Below, in pieces: positions 58,495-64,000 of a DNA stretch of 64,000 bases. The position numbers were made by a program, and so were the translations under genes. Below the pieces are notes generated by a model, which worked only from the letters and a program-made list of their open reading frames with translations, did no database searches and had not been told where the DNA came from. This DNA comes from Dendrolimus kikuchii (taxonomy: Eukaryota; Arthropoda; Insecta; Lepidoptera; Lasiocampidae). Each line of letters opens with the position of its first letter. The stretch's first letter is position 1. The stretch is taken from the NCBI GenBank assembly GCA_019925095.2, contig CM034405.1, positions 10,426,401-10,490,400 of the forward strand, in the 5' to 3' direction.

Positions 58495-59245
58495 TAATAT
58501 TTTTAATATTATAAAATTATAAAAAGGTTCTGTCTGTATATTGAAGCTATTAAAACCAACTAAAATACACTATATAAATGATGGAGGACACAGATGCATT
58601 TTTTTTAGAGTTCTTGTGTCTTGAGTTCGGGATTCACGTAAAAACTACTAGACCGATTTCGATGCGGTTTTCGCTGATCAACAGAAACTACCAAAATTAC
58701 CACAACTACGGAAACAACCGAAACAACCGAAACGACCAAAACTACCATAACTACCGAAACTATCAAAACTACTAAAAGTACCAAAATTACCACAACTACT
58801 GAAACGGCCAAAACTACCTAAACGACCAAAACTACTAAAACGACCAATTTGAACAAAAGGCCCAAAATAAACAAAATTACATTACATTACAAAATAAAAA
58901 ACCTATCATATTTTCTGGGAACACCTTTGCATAAATCTATTCGGAATAAACCGCGATGAAAAGTATTCCATGTCCATATTCTGTATAAAATTTACATATA
59001 TCCAAATCGGTCTATTAGTTTTTCCGTAAAAACATAACAAACAGAAAGTTAAATACATTTTTATCCCGGAGACTATCCCATTTTTCGGGATAAAAAGTAT
59101 CCTATGTTCATGCTCGGCATCGAAAAAATATATATATACTGAGTTACACAGCCAAATAGGTCCAGTAGTTTTTCCGTGAAAACGAAACCGACATGCAGAC
59201 ACACAAACAGACGGAGTTACTTTCGCATTTATAATATGAATAGGG
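58495..59245. repeat. Composite dispersed element with internal minisatellite, copy 3
   Basis: The first 180 bp match the Helitron-like element at 54340. A minisatellite at about 58680-58860 has a unit near aaactacc/aaacgacc. Then 'aaaaaacctatcatattttc' and the rest (59070-59245) match copies at 32345-32386 and 39745-40080. It lies between galactosyltransferases A and B. Confidence 0.6.
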
Positions 59246-59424
59246 ATTATTGTGCAAAGAAGTGGACGCCTATATACCGATAAACATTTCTGTACTTATA
59301 TGTTATAAGACACTTCAAATGTTCACCGAATACTTTAAATATTTTCTTTAGAACTGGTAAGCATAGGCATAGACAGCTTTTAAAATATTTTTGTAGTCCA
59401 CGCCACCGTGCGCCGGCGCACGCT

Positions 59425-59530
59425 AGTATTTTTGGCGGGAATTTGAGAGGTAAAGTTTTGCTGTGTGGAATGTATGTTTCTTAGAAAAAAATTCACAATT
59501 TTCAATGAAAATGAACAATATTTGGACATT
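59425..59530. repeat. Repeat shared with the claspin upstream region
   Basis: 'tttttggcgggaatttgaga' with 'ttgctgtgtggaatgtatgt' and 'tgaaaatgaacaatatttgg' is the approximate reverse complement of 36195-36290. Both copies include the E2F-like TTCCCGCCAAAA. Confidence 0.45.
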
Positions 59531-59960
59531 TATTAATTTTTATTACATATCCAGCAGTTTAATCATAATATTACAATTTGAACAATAAACTCAGTTTAAT
59601 ATTATTTTTCGCCAAATAACATACTTTCTTATTATATATTTGCATGCAAAATCTGTTTAGTAAAATTTATCCTTTCGAGTAACCATAAAAACTCCGATGT
59701 CTTGTGTTATAATTCTGTCTATGCTTTACTCAAATTTATCATAGAGCCTATGAACTTGCTGCAGTCGGATAAATAATTAAGTAAAGTAAAAGGCGTAGCT
59801 ATTCAGATTAGTTTCGAGAAGTTTGCGCAATGCTTCGTTTGCAGCCAACTGTTCCTGTTGGAAATGTTAATTATAAGAAATGACACGTTATGTACGCTAA
59901 TATTTATATATTTGTTTATCTTCTGCGCTTGATTTGTGATATGCGCCGATCAGTAGATTG

Positions 59961-62114
59961 TCACGCTAGGGAATCTAGACAAGAATTAATCAAAGCATCT
60001 TCACTCTGTTTACTGCAATTTCCCCAATTATCACAACGTGTGGCTGCGTCGTTGAACTCCACTATTAAATTGTCTTTGCCCCCATTAGGTCCTACTATAT
60101 GATCGCATCTTATTGATTTTTGGACCATGTATCTAAAACAACATTCTAACAATTCGTAATGTTCTAGCCAGAAACCGTCACACACCTGTGAGTTTTATAC
60201 CTACCGCTTTTGAAAGGATCCCTGTGACGAACACATCGTCTATCCAAAAATACGGATGATAAATTGCTTCGTCGACTATTCTACTTGCGACTTTCGGAGT
60301 AACAACGTAGTACCACCCTGACACATAAGATGGGTATACACTTCTTGGGTATTCATCCCATGTCACATACCATTTATTCTCTTTATTCCTTTTTGGCCTT
60401 GTGTCATTCAACATATAACCTAATATACTATTATCTAAACTTATATTACTCTTCAGTAATTTATAGGTCTTATCGAAATTAAATACAGTGTCATCATCCA
60501 CTTTTAAAATATATGAGGCTTTCGTGCAGGCCGCGGAAGCCCATCTCAAACCCATGAGATGTTTGTAAGTCAAGTTTCTGTAATGCTCCACGAAGGAACC
60601 TTGAAGTATATCTCCAAATAAATTGCTTTCTTTGTTGATTGCTTCTTGTTTTATAATATGCCTGAAAATTGTTAATTTAAATTCTGAGCGAACATTTTAT
60701 CGTGGTACAGAATTGGTAAAATCTCTCTTCAACGGAAGCACATTCATCAGTCACAAAGTTAAAGGTATAGATAGTTGCTTGGATAAGAATTTAATTAACT
60801 AGCATCTGTTTGGTGAACTTACATACTATCTTAGTGTATAGTAGATAAATCATTAAATAGGTTCTTACTTTTCTTTCTCAGGAATATGTGCTAGCAGAAA
60901 TATTCTAGTAGCATTCATGGACTTCAATAAGTCTTGTGGCATAGCTCTTCTGTGGGCACTCCGTAGTTCAACATGACCGACGTAAGAGGTAACGAGAACA
61001 ATTAGAAATTGTTTATCTAAAAACAAATCGGTTCATAATACAATATTATAAACTAATATAAGTAGAAATAATCTAATACAATAAAAGAGAACTTATTTGT
61101 GATGTATTCTACTCATAATCTCTCAAGACGATAAGTAGTATACTGAGGCTAGATCACCGTCTTCTGTGGGTAAGGTGTCCAGAAGGATGAATACGTTTCC
61201 TCGTTAGATCGCCATACTGATCCGATGCCCGAGGTAAGCACCAGCCTTCTGATCACCTGAAGAGTCAATGAGTCGTTTTGATAAATTTTGGTAGAGGCTC
61301 ATAGCCTCAGGACCCCATGGTCCAAACGTCTCAACAGCAAACGGCACAAACACACAACTCTCAATGAGGGTTGCATAATTGCATAAACCCTAACAATGGG
61401 TTTTTGTATTAAATTGAGGTATGTCATAATAAACTGTTTCAGTTATTGAAACATGTGTACGATATAAATTTCAGTTGAGAGATCTTTAGTTTTTATCAAT
61501 CAATAGATTAGACTGTATCTAGAATGGGATCTGAAACGTTGCAGCTAGGATGGCTGTTGCACTATTAGTAAAGAAAAAGACCAGCCTAAAATCAACAAAA
61601 GGATTGGGGCGTTTGTTATACCTTAGACCCGAGCTATAGAGACTCAAACTCAAACGAACTCCAGATATATTTTGGTGGGTATCTTACAGGTTACAGATGT
61701 TTGTGAATATGAGCTCTCTTTAAAACATCTCTACCTGGAGAAAAGAAATCAGTTATGCTTGAAATAATTGTTTACATACCGATTATTATTTCAAGTGCTG
61801 AAAGTTTGACCATTGTAAGAATATACTATGAAAATTTCTCATAAAATTGTACCGAAGCAGGTATGTATGTATAAATTAGATAACAGTTATAACAGCACTT
61901 CCCATGGCCAAATTATTACAAACGGGTTTAATAGATGATACTTACTTTCACAACTTATGTGTGTAGGCGCAATCGATATTTTTATGTCTTTCAAAAAAAT
62001 TCTATTAGTTTCATAATCTTTTATGATGTAATTAAAATCTCTATTGGGACTTTGATAAATCCACGTGATAAGGCTTAGAACGAATATTGGTAAAGCAACA
62101 AGATTTTTCTTCAT
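59961..62114 (-). CDS. Beta-1,3-galactosyltransferase-like protein B (GT31), frameshifted tandem copy
   Basis: A tandem duplicate of gene A. Exons 62114-61946 (signal anchor LVALPIFVLSLITWIY), 61016-60869 (VTSYVGHVELRSAHRRAM) and 60661 onward (DILQGSFVEHYRNLTYKHL, LKVDDDTVFNF, YPSYVSGWYYVVTP, WIDDVFVTGIL). Compared with A, two bases are missing at about 60176-60190, after GIKLTGV. The frame stops at 60178, leaving 266 residues and losing the last 80 or so. The lost frame stays open from about 60185 to 59961 (DGFWLEHYELLECCFRYMVQ ... NLIVEFNDAA), which implies the break is young or is a sequence error. The C-terminal end differs from A. If real, the DDD and DDV motifs are kept but the C-terminal cysteines are lost. 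Intron 1 holds a LINE remnant. Confidence 0.78.
61143..61352 (-). pseudogene. LINE polyprotein C-terminal remnant
   Basis: The minus strand encodes FVPFAVETFGPWGPEAMSLY, NLSKRLIDSSGDQKAGAYL and GHRISMAI, a stop, then RGNVFILLDTLPTEDGDL. It is the same domain as 12037-12364. One in-frame TAA, both ends truncated. It lies in intron 1 of galactosyltransferase B, same orientation as the gene. Confidence 0.65.
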
Positions 62115-62119
62115 TGCAA

Positions 62120-62360
62120 CTTTTGAAACTTTGTTGATACTTTACTAAGTATTGTAGAGTGAATTAATAATACATGCTATTTGCTAGTGCCACATTTAAC
62201 ATTTCCTGTGATAGTAACATCTAAGGCTGTGATTATTATTATAACCTCGAATGTGCTTCCATCTAGTTGATATCCTTATTATAAACGAAATAAGTTAATT
62301 GAAGATTTCCTATTTTTTTTAGTTTTTTCAGTCTGTGTGCGAAAAAAATGTTTATACATA
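62120..62360. promoter_or_regulatory. Upstream flank of galactosyltransferase B
   Basis: The region directly upstream of the start codon, AT-rich, with no recognised promoter motif. Promoter assignment is by position only. Confidence 0.2.
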
Positions 62361-62362
62361 TA

Positions 62363-62413
62363 TATACAATAAAATTTTAGCACACCTCCAGTGTGCTAAA
62401 ATTTTATTGTATA
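62363..62413. repeat. Perfect 23-bp hairpin
   Basis: The left arm 62363-62385 (ending aaaattttagcacac) and right arm 62391-62413 (starting gtgtgctaaaatttt) are exact complements around the 5-nt loop ctcca. No partner copy was seen in the window. It lies in the intergenic space between galactosyltransferase B (-) and the ZIP gene (+). Confidence 0.85.
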
Positions 62414-63290
62414 ATGTCAATTGTTTTTTAAGTGGATAGTTGTTGAATTTTATATAATTAGGATTTTTATAAATTTAGAATTATTCCTTTAAGGTTCCCC
62501 TTAGACCTTCTGAAGAAAATAGAATCCTTATGAATCTGTCACTGCGTGGACTAATAAGAAGTTCCTTGATATTTTCACTTATTTTTAAATGATGTCTTCA
62601 TTTATTAAAGTCGGAATATTATTAATAAAATCAGCAAGTCCATATAATTACTTCCCACTGCTTGGATCGAGCCTCCGTAATTTTATAGAGGCGGATGTCC
62701 AGGTAGATTTCACATATGTGTTGTCTCGATTTGGAAGTTTCATCATAGCATTATCCTTTGCCGCCACCACGTTGTAATTGTAATATTGTGCACATTATGT
62801 TAGAAATATTGCCTATGCGGTGCGTGATTTCTGGACAGTATTCCAACCCACTTTATGGAACGAGACGAAAATATTAAAAATATTATCATTAACTTATTTT
62901 TAGAGTATTTTAATTAAATTGGTTCTGCTATGCTAAGAATAATGACTGCATAGGGATAAATACTTGCCTAGGCCGACCAATGCATTTGTTGCTCGTAATC
63001 CTTTAAATCTGATTTTGTTTTATTAATACTTAATTGCTTTCGTCTTAGGTAGATAATTGAGTTTAGCAGACTGACTAGCCCTGATGGGTCCTTCAGCTAA
63101 CAGATGCGACAGTGAACAAATTACATGTCAGTTTTATCATTAATAATGAGTTGTTATCATGTCCCGCCTACAAGTGCAGGGGCTCAGGAAGCTCAGTCGT
63201 GCGACCGCTGATTGCTGAGAGGGCAGCGCCGCGTGCGCAGCGCATTTCGAATACCACTATTGTTAATACGACAACCTAGAAATAATTCAA
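62414..63290. other. Intergenic region and 5' flank of the ZIP gene
   Basis: Mostly AT-rich. The last 120 bp before the ATG are GC-richer (gtgcgaccgctgattgctga; gcagcgccgcgtgcgcagcg) and probably include the 5' UTR or promoter of the ZIP gene. The short plus frame at 62589-62777 has no recognised motif. Confidence 0.3.
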
Positions 63291-63292
63291 AA

Positions 63293-64000
63293 ATGGAATC
63301 GACTTCCGACTCTGATGTTATGACTGCGAAAATAGTGACGATGGTATGCCTCTTTGGTATATCCATGATCGTCGGATGTCTACCGATGCTGATATCGTTG
63401 AAATTCAACTGGTTCACCGCCTCAAGTGATTCCAACTTGCGGTCTTCGAATCAGTTAGTCATGGGTCTATTAGCTTTTGGTGGGGGAGTTCTGTTTGCGA
63501 CGACATTCATGCACCTGCTGCCCGAAGTTGACGAAAACATTCATTTACTGCAAGGTGAGAGTCACGTTCACTAATATTTGTTTAACAAATTGTTGCCCTG
63601 TTGACTTAAAATATAGCTTATGTAAATTAAAAAATATCATCTGTTGATATAAAATGACAATGAAACTAGAATACTTAATATACCTACTACATATTTACTT
63701 ATCAGTGTTTTTGAAAGGCAAAAAGTATTTTATTTTCATTATTCTAATTTGTGTTTAATTTTTGGGTCCCGCAGGCATATTGAATCCGGAATTCTAATAA
63801 ATCCGTTATGTCTGTCCGTTTAATATATGTTACAGCCATTTTGATCAAAAGTATCTATGATACTGTAAGCAAGTGTATCTATGATACTGAGTGTTTAAGA
63901 ATCAAAATTCAGCAGAAAAGTATAATGTTCTGTATCTATATATGCGGCCGAAATCGAAAAAATATAAATAATTATATTTGCCTTCCACAGAGGTAAGTGA
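63293..64000 (+). CDS. ZIP-family zinc transporter, N-terminal part (runs off window)
   Basis: An SLC39A/ZIP1-like importer that moves zinc into the cytosol. Exon 1 is 63293-63554 and ends at a CAAG/GTGAGA donor. The start is the ATG at 63293 (MESTSDSDVMTAK); an upstream in-frame stretch begins only with TTG. TM1 is IVTMVCLFGISMIVGCLPMLI, about residues 12-32. TM2 is LVMGLLAFGGGVLFATTFMHL, followed by LPEVDEN; GGGVLFATTFxHLLPEV is a hallmark of the family. Exon 2 begins at 63991 after a ttccacag acceptor and keeps the phase (codon G/AG, then V, S). Only 10 bases of it are in the window. The zinc-binding TM4-TM5 region lies beyond. Confidence 0.85.

Overview
This is a window of a eukaryotic, AT-rich insect nuclear genome, almost certainly Lepidoptera. 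The genes have GT-AG introns. The dispersed repeats are of lepidopteran type: CR1-like 3' ends with a poly(A) tail after a 'ttgcaggagttcagcagac' type terminus, RTE-like tails in (ATGT)n, Helitron-like ends with CTAG, and R1-clade LINEs. There are no bacterial-type features. Five host protein-coding loci can be read; everything else is repeat-derived or featureless.

Layout. 1-12.0 kb holds no gene, only old repeats. 12.5-35.7 kb (- strand) is a complete claspin gene, reconstructed as 15 exons with continuous phase and 1,417 codons plus stop. Its introns carry a tRNA-derived SINE, a hAT-like non-autonomous element, several fold-back elements, two broken IS630/Tc1/mariner-type transposases, LINE fragments and RTE tails. 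36-47 kb is a repeat island: an R1-clade LINE with an intact RT-bearing ORF and an 18-bp target-site duplication, a shorter near-identical R1 copy, a LINE RNase H remnant, a solo LTR and a long hairpin. 47.4-51.8 kb holds a divergent pair: an intronless mitochondrial HSP60 paralogue (- strand) and a three-exon p31comet/MAD2L1BP gene (+ strand), separated by 1.1 kb that includes a fold-back element. 55.2-62.1 kb holds two tandem three-exon beta-1,3-galactosyltransferase (GT31) genes (- strand). The upstream copy, B, carries a 2-bp frameshift relative to copy A. At 63.3 kb a ZIP-family zinc transporter begins (+ strand) and runs off the window.

The host genes are not an operon and do different jobs. 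Claspin (ATR-CHK1 replication checkpoint adaptor) and p31comet (MAD2 antagonist in the spindle checkpoint) are both cell-cycle checkpoint factors, but I see no evidence that their neighbourhood matters. I found no clearly new gene system. The least explained signals are a textbook histone-type 3' stem-loop 35 nt after a transposase-like stop codon at 33.97 kb, a dispersed element whose internal minisatellite has a different unit in each of three copies, and two long hairpins (41.5 and 62.4 kb). Homology calls rest on motif recognition, without database searches.
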